Positions 37,551 through 50,300 of a DNA stretch of 64,000 nt are shown piece after piece. Each line of letters begins with the position of its first letter. Positions within the stretch are counted from its first letter, which is position 1. The DNA is from Lates calcarifer (Eukaryota > Chordata > Actinopteri > Centropomidae), in contig NC_066851.1 of assembly GCF_001640805.2 (NCBI RefSeq), positions 7,532,712 through 7,596,711 on the forward strand, read 5' to 3'. The position numbers and the translations under genes are program-made. The notes under the pieces were generated by a model that saw nothing but the letters and a program-made list of their open reading frames with translations, was not told where the DNA came from and did no database searches.

Positions 37551-40289
37551 TCAGCAAAACAGGAGTTATATTAAGCTTAAATACAGGGGCTTGATAAACA
37601 AGGCCTGGGCAGGGGAAAAAAAGAATTGAGTGAAAGACGGCCACAATGATCCTCAGACTATTTTCCCCTCACGGTCATGGGCAGTGCAAAGCCATGAGAT
37701 AGATTTCAAAACATGAAGCAGATGTTTACCTAGACAAAGAAGAAAAAACACAGAGCGGACTGAGGACTAAGGAAAAGGCCTTGACTCCAGAGCTTTCTTC
37801 AAATGTCAAGTTTGGACTGCACTACAATAGAGCCAATTCCCGTTCTTGCACAATGCTGTGGGATGGTCCTATATTTGTTTTGCTTTTCTCTATTCCTCAT
37901 TGAAAATCCAGATGCAATGTCTTTCTTTCCACAAGTGGACAAAAATAAGGAAATTGACAATAATCTGAAACAGTCTCCCCTTGTGAAAACAACTAGGAGA
38001 AAAATATATTTCTCACTTAAATGAGATCTGAAAAACAAAACAACATGAATTATTACCAGCAACATGTCTCACTTGTACAAATACATGCGAGTAAAATGAT
38101 TATAAACTGAAACAACCACAAACCCCTTTACTATGAAACTCTGCACTCTCAAGCATCCCCTTTTCTAAACAAACACAGATGAGACCAGAACCCTGCAGAG
38201 CCCTTCCACCTCAAACCTACCAGACCTGAGGAAAGGAACAAAAAAACTAAGTTGCACATGTTTACAGCTTCCTCATTTTTTTTTCTTAAGCTAAAGAATC
38301 TAAAGAATAATTCAACACAAAGGTTCGGGCATCATGTCCTGTGGCCTTGCATAGAGTAGTGTTTCCCTGTGGGCCTGTGACAGCAGTACCTCTTGTTCAG
38401 CAGGGACACGCAGAACTGTAATCTGTCCCTGGGCTGGCAGGCCAGGGCCGAGGCCATGTTAAGAGGCAGCAGAGGTGTTAGAAGAGGAAGCTTCGCTGTG
38501 TGTGAGGTTAAGTCAGAGGCCTGTAGTGGCCGCGTGGACGGACTGATAAAAGCCCTGGGGCCGCGGCTGTGGCCTCAGCATTCGGCCACACTTGCCGACA
38601 CGCCGTGTCATTTAGCCCGCGCTGCCGCCTAACTCAACGGCAACTGCTCATTTACAGGGCAGTGCGGGCTACCAGGAAGAGCGGCAAGCTCTCCCTCTTT
38701 CTCTCTCTCACTCTCTCTCACACACACACTCAGAACATGGTACAGTATATACACATACAAACACATCCTGTGGTACATGCAGCAGGTTTGTCCAGCAATT
38801 AGCATAGGACAACGTGGGCTGACATCCATACACAAAGCTGTGTGAAAAAGAAACTGAACAGAAACATTCATGCAGCTAGACACACACAGTCACACACAGG
38901 TTTCTAGGGAAAGCAATTGGGTCACATGAGTGACCAGACGGTGGTTTGGGTCTGTTGTCCCGTGGCCAGACATGGTCAGTGTGTCACTGAGCGACAGGAG
39001 AAAGGAGAGAGGAAGTGTGGATACCACAGGTTTGCGAATGCCAGTGATTTGTGCGCTCACACACGCACACAGACAGAGAGAAACACACAACTACACGTGC
39101 AGTACTGCAAGATTGTCAGGTTATAGGTACCACACTTAAACAGTGAGTCTTTCTCTTTGCACCTCTGCCCGTCAGTTCATTTCTGTATGAATCTGAGGCT
39201 GTATGAATCATTTCCTGTTTTTCACATAACTGCAGAAGAAACTTTCAAATAAACGGCACAAAAAATACAGAAAAAGAATATCTGATATTGGTCTTAAATC
39301 ACTTCTCAGGCTGATACTGTTCAAGTAGTACAAGTAGCCACATCAGTGAAAACTTTCCGTTCTTAAATTTAACCTAGAAAAGGAAAAAGTGTGAAAACCA
39401 CAACCAGGTTAAATCGCTTTGCACGTTCTGAGGGGGAAAGAGGCTACACCACGCAACGAGCCCACAAATATTATTTTTTTTCATGGTGCACAAGGAGGCT
39501 CAGGTAAAAAAAAAAAACAAAACAAAACAGAAACACACACAGTAAATGTTTTCTCGAGCAAAGCCAAGTGAACTTGAACTGAACGATAAGCTTTAGGGGG
39601 AGTGTTAGGCTGAGGTGTAACAAAATCTAATATAAAAGAGGAAGAAGATGAAAGATGAAAGATGGGAATGAGGAGAGGACCCAGAGCTGAGCAACTGGCA
39701 GCGCTGCTTCTAATGAGACTAAGATTATGATACTATCAAGTGGTAAGTGAGGGTGGAGGTTTTGCAGGCCCAAAACCACTGGTTCTTACAAACACAGATG
39801 TGCTGTGAGTCAGACAAACATAAAACTAGCACAGGACATACATACACAGTGAAAAACAACACACTCAGTGTTGTTCGTCAGTTAGACGACAACACTTTCC
39901 TGTCTCCCAGCAGTGGCAAAAGCCACAGCTATCTCTCATTTTCTCTTTCTCTTCATCTCATTCGTTTCTGTCTCTCTCTCTCTCCCCTGTGTTTGTGTTT
40001 GGGCTTAATACATTTTAATGCCTCTCCAGTTCTTCTGCAGCGGTTTCAGTGCTCTCTGTAAACCTCAGTGAGCCACAGTGGCGCAGGCCACTGCCTGGTT
40101 TGAACTCAAAAGAAAATAGAATGTTTCCAAAACTTGGACGACCAATGAAAAGTGAGAGTGAAGACGGCGAGTCAGAGAAGGAGAAGCATGGAAAGTAAAA
40201 AACCAAAGCAGAGAAACCAGAGAAAAAGCAAAGACGATAGGAGAAGCGGGGAGGGAGGGTGAGACGGTGGGAGGGAGAGGCCCGGTGAC

Positions 40290-40998
40290 CTCACGTGACA
40301 TGTGACGTGGGCTCCACCACTCACGGAGGGGAGTGTGTGTGTCTCTGTGTGGAGGATGGCGAGGAGGATGCAGATAGACTGTGGCTTTTAGCCTTTTACT
40401 AGTGCTGACGCTCCAGTCAGGCCACCACCATCGTGGGAGAGAAAGAAAGAGACAGACCACGTTATCAAGCTAGCTGGCTAACCTCAGACCCTCAGCCCGC
40501 TGCGTGACAGAGGACCACAAACCCAGCCCTCCACGCCGGCCCACTTCCACCACCCGGGTTCTGTTAGGTGGGCCCCCTCTCATCTCCAGCCCTGGTGAGT
40601 CCACTTTGACACCTGGAGACACAAATTCTCTCATTGCCTCTTTGTAAACTGCTTCTCTCTCATCTACATACTCTTTCTGCTTTTTCTTCTCTTTCTCCCT
40701 CTGACCCTTTTCTCTCCACTTCTCTCTCAAACGTCTCCTGGTGCTGCTGCTAACACATGCTGCTGCTCTCTCTGCAGGCTTGTGGCTTGGGATTCCTGCG
40801 GTAGTCACAAACCCTAGATTCTTGGTTGCAAACGGGCTCAGAGCTCCAGGAGTTTTGTCTTCTCGTGCTCTGCTTCCTTCACTCTCTTCTCTCCAACACA
40901 CTCTTTTGGTTTCTGTGTCTCAATCCGCCTTTCCTCCCCTGCTAGGTCGGTGGAGATCGACTGCAGCGAGGGCTCCACGCTGTTCTGGCTTCCCTGTC
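40290..40998 (+). promoter_or_regulatory. runx3: runx3 distal promoter P1 and 5' leader
   Basis: The region upstream of the MASNSIF exon looks like a core promoter and leader. The palindromic E-box TCACGTGA lies at 40291-40298, followed by TGACGTGG at 40303-40310. RUNX motifs follow (GACCACG at 40455-40461; ACCACA at 40514-40519), reminiscent of the RUNX sites known at P1 starts of mammalian RUNX genes. From about 40376 to the start codon the only ATG lies at 40755, inside a possible GT-AG segment (40595-40777) with a long pyrimidine tract. This suggests a small 5'UTR intron. The transcription start cannot be placed from sequence alone. Confidence 0.6.
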
Positions 40999-41056
40999 AT
41001 GGCATCCAACAGCATCTTTGACTCCTTCTCCAACTACAGCAGCAGCCTGCTCAGAG
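40999..41056 (+). CDS. runx3: runx3 exon 1 (distal P1 isoform N-terminus)
   Basis: This is the first coding exon of the distal-promoter isoform of the runt-family transcription factor Runx3. The ATG at 40999 has G at -3 and G at +4. The exon encodes 19 complete residues, MASNSIFDSFSNYSSSLLR, plus one base, and stops at a canonical GT donor (41057, GTGAGT). The opening MASNSIFDSF matches the P1 N-terminus of vertebrate RUNX3 rather than RUNX2 (MASNSLF) or RUNX1 (MASDSIFESF). The last base joins the AG at 59431 to make a Glu codon, leading in frame into [10 protein letters not shown], exactly where vertebrate P1 exons join the shared exon. P1 isoforms in the family are transcribed from the distal promoter, typically in haematopoietic cells; that role is family knowledge. 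The exon ends in phase 1, so the exact coding boundary rests on homology and the splice site. Confidence 0.93.
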
Positions 41057-42046
41057 GTGAGTTGCTGATCCTCCCCCTCTCTCCCCCCTTTTCCACTCCA
41101 CTCACCCCCTCCCTCCCACCACCATCCCACTTTCTGTCCAGTTGTTTTGAAGGTGCAGCTTTGTCTGTCTGACAATTTGTTTCTTTTGACAGAAAAGCAA
41201 TAACATTACCATGTTCAAATGTGAGCACTGGGTGCTTCTTGTAGTGTGTGAATGCAGTTATCTCTTTATCCACAAACACTTAGACATGTGCTGAGGGAGG
41301 TTTACAATTTCACGGTAGCCCGCGTCCAGTTGACTGATATGGCCCTTAAAGGCCTCTGCCTCTCCGCTCCTGTGTTTTCTGTAGGCTTGATGGAGTGGCG
41401 CCATAATGGGATTCTCACCACAGACATTCATTATCAAGTGAAACTCTGCGCTCTCTCTGTGAGAATACGAGCTCGAGGCTCCATGTGACTGGGCCCTTTA
41501 CTGGAACACGGCAATACAATAAAAGAGCAAAGAGAAAAAAAAACATATTAGGCTCTCTCACTCTGCTTTACTTCCAGGAGGTACTTTTGGTCTGTGTGGT
41601 GAGGTGAGTGCACTATACTTGGAGACGCTAAATGCTAAGCCTCAATGAACAAGCCATTTGTTGCCATGGTGATTCCAATCAGACGGCTTTTACTTGCAAA
41701 TAGTGAAGCTCTTGAGTGTCCGAGAAGTAGATGAGGGTTGAAAGTTTTACCTGATTTTAATTTGAACACTTGCTGTGTTTATTCCTGTGACTGATGATAA
41801 ACACAAATATAAAGTAGTCAGTCTTGAAACAGGAGTTGTTAATCTGATGGCGGCCAGGGGGGACTCAGTTGTTCCCACTGTTCCTCACACAACCACTGAG
41901 ACAGCCACTGAAAGGCAGCAGAAAAAAACAAAATCTCCTTCCCAATTAAGGCCTCGTTGCAGTGTTAATTAGAGACAGCCACAGGAGAAGCACTACTAGC
42001 TCCTAATTGTTTGCAGAGTATATCTTAAAATCTCTGGGGCCTCTTG

Positions 42047-42124
42047 CACACACACACACACACACAAACACACAAAGTCAGACACAGACAGTCAAACACA
42101 CACACAGAGTCAGACACAGACAGT

Positions 42125-42167
<43 letters not shown>

Positions 42168-42172
42168 ACACA
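42047..42172. repeat. CA-rich tract with a tandemly duplicated 32-bp unit
   Basis: CA units, then two exact-looking copies of a 32-bp unit starting GTCAGACACAGACAGTCAAA (42077-42108 and 42109-42140, the second merging into CA), then pure CA to about 42165. Confidence 0.9.
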
Positions 42173-43264
42173 CACTCAGTACATCTGCGTCTCACATGAG
42201 AACAATCCTCTGATATCCTCAGTGGAACCGCAGTGACAGGGGATGATGTTCCAGTGTTCTCACAGCTTCTACAGACACCCAGGCATTTATAGTTTCCCCT
42301 TGACAAGGCTCAGGCCTTTCCCCCCTTTTCTTCTCTATAACCACTGGATCTGTATCCCTTTATCTCCTCACTGTTTACAGATCAGTGTCACCAAATTCAG
42401 GTTTCAGGCATACCGTCTATCAGGCTTTTTGAGACACTGTAACCTCTAACGTAATGTGATTTCGGGTGCCTGAGTTTGATTCTGAGCCCCACCAGAGCAG
42501 CGAGACGGGACGTGAGACAGTAGGTCAAGAGGGGAGAAGAGAGACGAGCATTTAAAGCTGTAATCATCCATTGGAAATCATTAGTGAATATGCAATATCC
42601 TCTTACAATTCATTCTGTCAGGAGACTGAAACCGAACTGCGAGAGAACAAAGGCCAAGAGTCATTAAATCCTCCAGTTCAATCTGAAAGCATTTCAAATC
42701 GGGACTACCTCATGTAAGCAAAATACCCCAGCGGTTAGCTTAACAACTTGCATTACACAGGAAAAGCAATTTGGCCAAGGTTCTCTTTTTTAGACTCAAA
42801 TCAAACTGAAATTAAGAGGAACGGTTACAGAAAATCAAGGAGACTGTTAAATGTCTGGCTTCCCGAGCTCTGACTTTAATGCTGTTCGACATGAAGCTTA
42901 TGGAAATAATGTATTCATCTCTTTTTGGGAGTCAGGAAATACTGCTGTAAGAAACATCTCATTCATTTGAGACATGACACAAAAAGAGACTGCACTCATT
43001 ACATTTCTGAATGGTTAAAAATATAACCTCTGAGTTCTTAAGAAAAAATAAAAAGATTTGGATCTTTAATGTCTTTTCTTGTCACACTATCTTATCACAG
43101 ACTGTAGGTGTATACTGGTACCTCTTATACATTTTAGCCTATCTCACAAAGCAGACAGACAACACATGTAAGCATGTGATGTGCAACATCAGATGCACTT
43201 CGCGTGAGAAGCGAGAGGACGCCTCACCTCAGAAACCTCAGTCCTCTGCTAAAGTTCAGGGAGA

Positions 43265-43305
43265 CACACACACACACATAACACACACACACACACACAC
43301 AAACA
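43265..43305. repeat. (CA)n microsatellite, interrupted
   Basis: CA units with a TAA interruption near 43280. Confidence 0.9.
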
Positions 43306-46300
43306 CGTAAAACATATGACACACACACACCAAGTCACAAAGAGACCAGACAGAGCAGCTGTCATTCTCATGGCGTCTAACTCAGTACACAGGACAAGAG
43401 AAGGCTAACAGTCTGACAGTTAGTTGTTGTGTGTGTGAGAGAGAGAGATGGAGAGCTTTGCATCGACGAGGCGTTAATCTGATGCAGACTCATGGTGCTG
43501 CTGCTGTTTACTGATAATAACCACAATGAGGCTACACCTGCTAACCCTCACACAGAAGCACCACTGTTTAATCAGAAAGCTGCATTTCTGAGACACTTTT
43601 ACACTTTAGGAAAAAAAAAAGAAAAAAAAAAGCAGCAGCCTCCAAAAAAAGCACCGGACTTTCCCCCTGTGAAGCAGAATTGTATAAACTTTACAGAGTT
43701 TTCCGATCCCGACATATTGGCAGTGTTTGCATCAGGTGGGGTACCTGGTTTATTGCAGCTGTGATTGGGGCTGTTTGGTGGGTCATATCCTTGGCTCGGT
43801 TTCTGTCACCACATTTCCCTCCACTTGGAAGGGCTGCCGTGTTGCCTGCAGGCTGTTTTATACAGGGATCAGTTTTTTAGAGTGTTACGCTCTTGGGAGC
43901 CAGCTCCCTTTGTGGCAGAGAAAAAGGCCCCGGTTTATTAGGGTGGGAATGGTTTTATATGTTTGGCTTATTGCGCTGCATGAATGGAAGTGAGGGCTTG
44001 TGTGTGAGAAACGCGCCATGCCTCACCACAGTTGTAGCGAGGTTATTTTGGAGGATTCTGGGAGGTGGTCTGGTTTGTTCTACAAGTGTTGGGGAGGGAA
44101 AGAGCCTGAGAGACAGATGCACAGTGTGAGAAAAATACACTTTAAATGCATGCAGAGCTAAAATGAATCATTCACAGGGGATAAGACTCAGGCTGGATTT
44201 CAAGCTCAATACCACTGACAAATAAAAAGGCGCTATACAGTAGCTCAAAAAAGAAAAAGACTATAAATTTAACAGAGCACATGGCTGGCCTCTGGTGAAT
44301 TTATTAATAACAAAGTCATATGGTGAAGATTTTTTTCCTCCTCTCTTAAATTAACATGCTTGATTGGAGCCCATTCAAAATCCTGCTGAGTGTGAGGCCC
44401 CGCAGTGACGCCAAAACATGAAGACTGGCTGAGCGGGCTGAAATCTGTAACCAGATATTAAGAGTTTCAATATTCTAAAGTGAAAGCAAATAATAGAAAA
44501 CGCATGACAGCCACAGAGCGGCGAAATCCTGTCTCCAATTTAGCTGAGTATAATATCTATTTATAAAACTCTGAAGGCATATTGGATAGAAGAAACGCTC
44601 TGGACTTGATTAGGGCTGTAAACGTTTTTGGAGGTACTTATTTACTTTTTGGTCCGTCTCGCCGTTTTCACCGTCTGTCAACACGACTTTATGGGGAACA
44701 CTTTCAGGGGTTGCCAGTAAAATGGCTTCCAGGTAGAGAACGCAGAGGGGCGTGCTGATTATGTGGTCGACTAATCCCAAACCTGCCTCTGCCCTTGTAC
44801 ACTTTGGGCTTCAAACCACCGTGCTCGGCGTTGTGTTGGTCAAGGTTAAAGTCGTGCTAAGTGTAGTAGTAAATACAATTTTCTGGTGGTCGGCAAACAA
44901 CCACAGGGGCCAGATCCTTTTCAGCCAATCTGATAATATAGATTTATGCTGTAAAGGTTTCTCTGACTAGGAGGAAAAAAAGTGTTCTGAAAGGTTCAGC
45001 AACTTGTATCAACAAACATTTCTGGAGGGGGTTTCTGTAATTCTTCTGAAAAGTAAACTGGAGGTGCGTCAGCTCTGAGGCAGCATCCAGCATGGAGCGA
45101 ATGTGATCTGAGGTTGGGGTCCAGCCAAACAGGCAGGAAGAATACTCGGCTCGGTGTCTCAGCCCCCTTTAACACAGTTCATCCAGAGTTAGTCTGCATG
45201 TTAAACTCTGTGATCTGATTGTACGTGGCAGCCGTGAGAGCACTGAACTCAGAGGATGTATGCTGAACACATTCACTGAGGTCATCCTCAGACGAAAAGG
45301 GCCGAGTATGTACTATAGTCTTACATGATTATTAAAGAGTGGTGGTTAGAAATAATTGGTATGAGACACAAATGTCCAGATATGATGCAAGCAAATCAAA
45401 GGAATTCATAATGTCTAGACCAGCTTCTTTAACTGGGACCATCTGACGTGAAAAAGAAATCGAAACAGGAACAAACTGCATGTCTACAGGAAAATATGCA
45501 GACTTTGAAAATGCTGGTATAATTGGATAATGAGGTGGAAATGATCACAATATAAAATTCTTCAGCTTGATTTTTGAAAAAGTAATGCTCATACCGGATG
45601 AGGCTCTTCTTTTTCTATGACTCATCTCTCAACGGTTAATTTGCTTCACTTACGAGCTGATAATATTTCATATTATAAACCCTTACGTTAAAATGATTAA
45701 ATCCACATCACTGTTATTAGACTCTTCATGATCTCATTCGTCCCGCATGGTGGACGACTAAAATAAGGAAAAGCCTTTCTCGCAATTTTCTGTTTCTTAA
45801 TTTTGTTTTAAACCTACGCCCTAAACCACAGGCCAGCCCCACAGCTTATTACATGGTAAGGCTGGGATGGTAGAAAAAACACAAGTATTATTGTAAGCTA
45901 ATTTATGTATTATTAGCCTAAATTTATGTGGCAATTACGCTGGTATATGGAATTTGCTCGCAATTTTCGGCAAAGCTGGAAATAAGATAAACAATTCAAA
46001 GTAAAACTCGAAATAAAACATTTGTTTCATCACAGGTTTGGTTTGTTTTCAGTAACTCCGGCTACAATTACAGAGCTGTGACCTGAGTTTGACTCAGATG
46101 AAGAGGACCTATTGTTTAGACCCCTCCCTGTATCGTTAAACAGATGTTTTCAACAACATCCTTTCTGTTACAGTAAGAGGGAAAAGCAAAAATTGCCTGT
46201 GACTAAGCACAACGTCGATTGCTGTGCACTTTTGTTTTTAACATTACAGTTGCATTCTAACCCACAAATTACTTTAATGGGTGGGCATGGGTCTGGTCGG

Positions 46301-47009
46301 CAGCACATAAAATGACTCAAACTTATGGAGATCCCACATGTTCAGAAACATATCAGCAGACAGTAACTCTCTTTTTTTGTACATAAGATGGATCACAGGA
46401 GGAACGGAGGGGTTTATTTTATCATGTGTGAAAGTTTAGCAAAGATCTAAGCCCCAGAGGAACTCATTCTGTCACCATCAAAGGATTTAAAGGAATGTTT
46501 TTCACAGACTTAAAAATCCATCTTCCAGACTGACTCTTCACTTCATTATGAGCAACTTTAATCATGCTCAAAACATCCTTATAGCCTATCCCTCTTCCCA
46601 TAAGCAATAAAGAAAAAACTTAATTACGGTGGAGGAAAAATGCAGATAATGATAGGATGTGAGAGGCTGCAGGCTATGAAATGTTTTCTGATTCTCTATT
46701 TTCCCAGAATTTTTTTTCCCCTCAACTTGTTTACCTACAGTTAATTGTCGTTGCTGCAATAAAACATGTTTTTGGGTTGCCTCTTCCCTCCCCTCAAACA
46801 TAACTTCAACCACAGGGAATTGATTTTTGTGGAGACAGCATTTCAAAAATGGGATTTCAGTTTTCTCTTAGACTATTCATTGGGGGGTACAAATAACTAA
46901 CAGTGCTGCTAACTGCATCAGTAATGGGCCACCTAATTGTGCTTTTCTACTCCACACTGCAGTGGGAGTCTAGTGTCATCATTTATGTTCTGACTAAAAA
47001 GATAAGTGA

Positions 47010-47368
47010 AAGATTAGTTTTATCATTTTGAGAAATATGCTTAGTCGCTCTCTTGCTAAAAATTAGTGGAGATTGCTATCGCTCTCATACAGAATCTATT
47101 GGTTAAATATGAACCAGTAACTCACCACTAAAGCTCACTATTTCACACTATAAAAATGTCGATTTGCAGTTTTACAGGAGGTTATGCATCTCACCATTTC
47201 ATGGCCAGATGCAGTGACTTCTTAGCCACATGATGATGACACGACTCCAGGAAATTACTGTGCCTGGCCAAGAAATGATCCCCCCCCAAAACCAATTAAA
47301 ACTGGTTTACACTTTAGTTTTTCCTGCCAAATAAGAATATTTCACAATATGCTCAACTACTCCTTTGA
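47010..47368. mobile_element. fold-back MITE-like fish repeat, copy C (in the runx3 intron)
   Basis: The left end TTTTGAGAAATATGCTTAGT resembles the start of copy B. The interior (CTCTAAAGCTCAC, AGTTTTACAGGAGGTTATG, GATGCAGTGACTTCTTAGCC) matches the core missing from copy B and overlaps in family with copy A. The right end (CACAATATGCTCAACTACTC) is an inverted, diverged version of the left end. It lies inside the first runx3 intron and has no coding capacity. Confidence 0.55.
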
Positions 47369-50300
47369 GTAAAATATTCAAAAATTAAAATTATACTCTT
47401 AATAAATAACAATTGTCTATTATCCCTGTAATACAGCAGGTTTTGCCCTCAAGTAAACTTTAGTGGGCTTGTACTTTCTCCACAGCTGCTCACTTCTGTA
47501 TTGGCTCAGTAGGAAACACTATGCCAGGGATTCCCCCTCAGCTGTGCAGCAGAAGTGTCCCTTCCATCTCCTCTCCACAGTCTGTCTGCTGTGAGGTCAC
47601 TCTGTCTGCTGCAAATGCCATTCTCACGGTCACAGATGCTGCCGTCACGAGCACAAACGCACAGGGAACTTTATGGTATATATGCACAGACTGCTACTGG
47701 CACATATATGCTACATGCGCACTCACACACACACAGAAGTCCACCGCCTGACTTTTTTCCCTATGCTGAGTCAGAGAGGAGCAGTGCATGTCAACATGAT
47801 GACCGTGAAGTTTTTTCCCTTCTAAATGCTGTCTGACCTCACCGTAATAGCTGGTCAGGACTAACATATGGTCTCCTGATGCCTTAGTCCAGCAGAATTA
47901 CTCACATGGTGACTAAAGAGCAGAGGACTTAACTGAAAAATATCAGTGACTGCTTTCTTGATTTTATAAAGTGCCAATTTGTGTCTTGTGCTTAAAAAAA
48001 TATTTAACCGACTACTGTGTACTGTGGTTTCTCTTGAACTGACAGGACTGAGAATGTGTAACCAGTGAGCTATTCCTGTGAGATAAAACCTTGCAGAATT
48101 CACTGACTGCAAAGTGAAAACTGTGACCTAGAAAGGGTCTTTGCATGTTAAGGGACATTGATCACATCAAGAAGCTTGATTTTTGCTATTAGATGTGAGC
48201 TGTTACAGAATGATATATTTGTTATGTAGTAGTGTAACCTGAACTTAACACTATTCTTACACATGGTGTCATGTTAAAACAAAATAACACTAAAATTAAG
48301 TTGGTCCTCAATTAAATAGGGAGCCCTCACTTTATAGCTTGACAGCTAGCTGTGCTAACACTGCCAACCTGGCAGAAAGACGTTTGTGTTAGAAGTGCCT
48401 GACGGACTTGAGCACAACTTTTCCCCTTTAATCAGCGTGATGACATAAGAGGCAGACAGCGAGCCAGTCATTCAGTCAGTATAGAGTTTGATTAACCTAA
48501 TCACCAGGCAGCCAGACTCCAGGCTTCTGATTGGGTTTACAAACGCTCCTTGTCATCGTTGTGTCATTAGCTCGTCGTTAGTCGCGGCCGGCTTGACGTG
48601 GAGCAGCGACGTGCTGGGCCTAAACACAGCAATCAGGGGATTAGTGTGCAGTTACAGCAAAGCCTCAATGGACGCCTCAGGCTCTGAGTCAAAGAGGGGA
48701 AAGTCCTGCCTTACTATGCTAGCTCCACGTGGCCAGGGTGCTAACTGTACATGGGCAACGCCACTACTGATTAGCGATGGAGATGATGAGAGGAAACATT
48801 CAGTCACTTCGGACACACGGGTGGTTTCCCGGACTCCAATTAAGCCAAGTCCTTGACTCAAGCAATGATTTGAATGGAGGGACTCCATTGAAAATAAGTT
48901 TTAGCCTCCAATTAGGTTTCCTTAATCTAGAACTGGGAGTCAAGCCCAAAGACATTACAGAAACAGAGTTGCATGCAATGCAGTGACTCTCCACAGAAAG
49001 GCAGAAAGGCTCACTGACATTTGGAGATGATTAATTTTCTTTTGATTTAATTTGAAATCAATTGGAATGATTGACAATAATCACTTACTGTGCAAAAGAT
49101 TAGATTTATGAGAGATGACAATATTATGTGTCTAAGTGCTCTCCTGAGCTCCTTGGCTTGCAGGCTGAGAGTCGCCACACCCTTGTTTCCTTATGATGAA
49201 AAGCCCTGAGGGCCAGCTGAGTACTTTCCAAGAGTTGTCTCACGTCTGCAGAGGAAAGTGGCACGGACACTTGTCAGGAAACCAGCGCCGGGTTCCTGCT
49301 CGAATCTGGTTGGATTTTGTGGTGAGTCAGATGTTGCTCGGGAGGCTGAACCCCTCTGAAGAGGGAAATAAATGCAAATTCAATATTTGGAGATTCTTTG
49401 AAGTCCATTTGCACTTGAATGAGTGTGACAGAACCTGGAATGACCCCTGTTGAAAGAGTCCCTTAACAGTGATGAAAGGAGTCGAAAGGGACAAACAATA
49501 GTTGAAAAGTTGGATGTGCACAATGTGTGTATTTGTGTGTGTTCTCATAAGGCTGTGCTTGAATGTTTTTGAGCAGTGATATACATGCACAAGCAACAGG
49601 GATGACTAAGGAAGTTTGTCTCCTTAAAATCATTTGAATTTGAAAACATAATGCAGCTACGAACAATACATTTGGCTCACTGCCTGTTTGGCAGAGTCCT
49701 CTCTGACTTGTGTTTTGTTGGTTAACGTTCATGTCATTCATTTCATACGTTACATACCTCACCATGCTCCTTCACAGTAACAAGGACCTAGGCTCAAAAA
49801 ATAAAAACATGTGGCTTTTGTTGCAGGGAGGAATGAACAACAGCATTCCATGTGCAACCACATCAAAGGTCCCACTCGCCATGGGGCTAAATGAGGGCAG
49901 ACTGTCTTGCTTGCCCCTCCTGACATGACTGCCACTAATTAACCAGAAATCTAAAACTGACACTTCCTCTTCATCACTTTTCCTCACATCTTCACTCTAA
50001 TCTCCACAGTTTTTTTTTAAATATGCAGGATTTCTGATTGGGTTCCAGCAAGAGGGGACAGCCACACAACAAGCACAAAGGGGCATTGTCTGCTGGTGAA
50101 AATGTGGTTTACAGGCTCTGCTATAATGGCTTGGTGGTTGCTGGAAGCCATGCGCACTTCCTAATATTCGGTTCACATGCGATTTCATTTTGAGAAAAGA
50201 CTGAGCTATGGGGCTTTGCTTTTGTGTGAGAGGGACGCCTCACAACTTATTTTCTGAGCCGACAGGCTCGGGCTCCCTTACCCCCTCCCTGCTCTTCACC

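Larger units (their letters stand above)
26851..40289. other. intergenic region immediately upstream of runx3 P1
   Basis: Holds several microsatellites (three CA tracts at 31.99-32.66 kb, CT/CA at 33.34-33.43 kb, CA at 36.77-36.80 kb), the perfect hairpin at 30.15 kb and the motif-rich blocks at 28.3 and 37.4 kb. A GC-rich block lies at about 38.41-38.66 kb. No gene is seen. Confidence 0.7.

Noticed and set aside
40470..41175. Open frames of 143 codons on both strands around the P1 leader
   Set aside because: They overlap the P1 leader and exon; the supported coding part is only the MASNSIF exon, and the plus frame reads through the GT donor in another frame.
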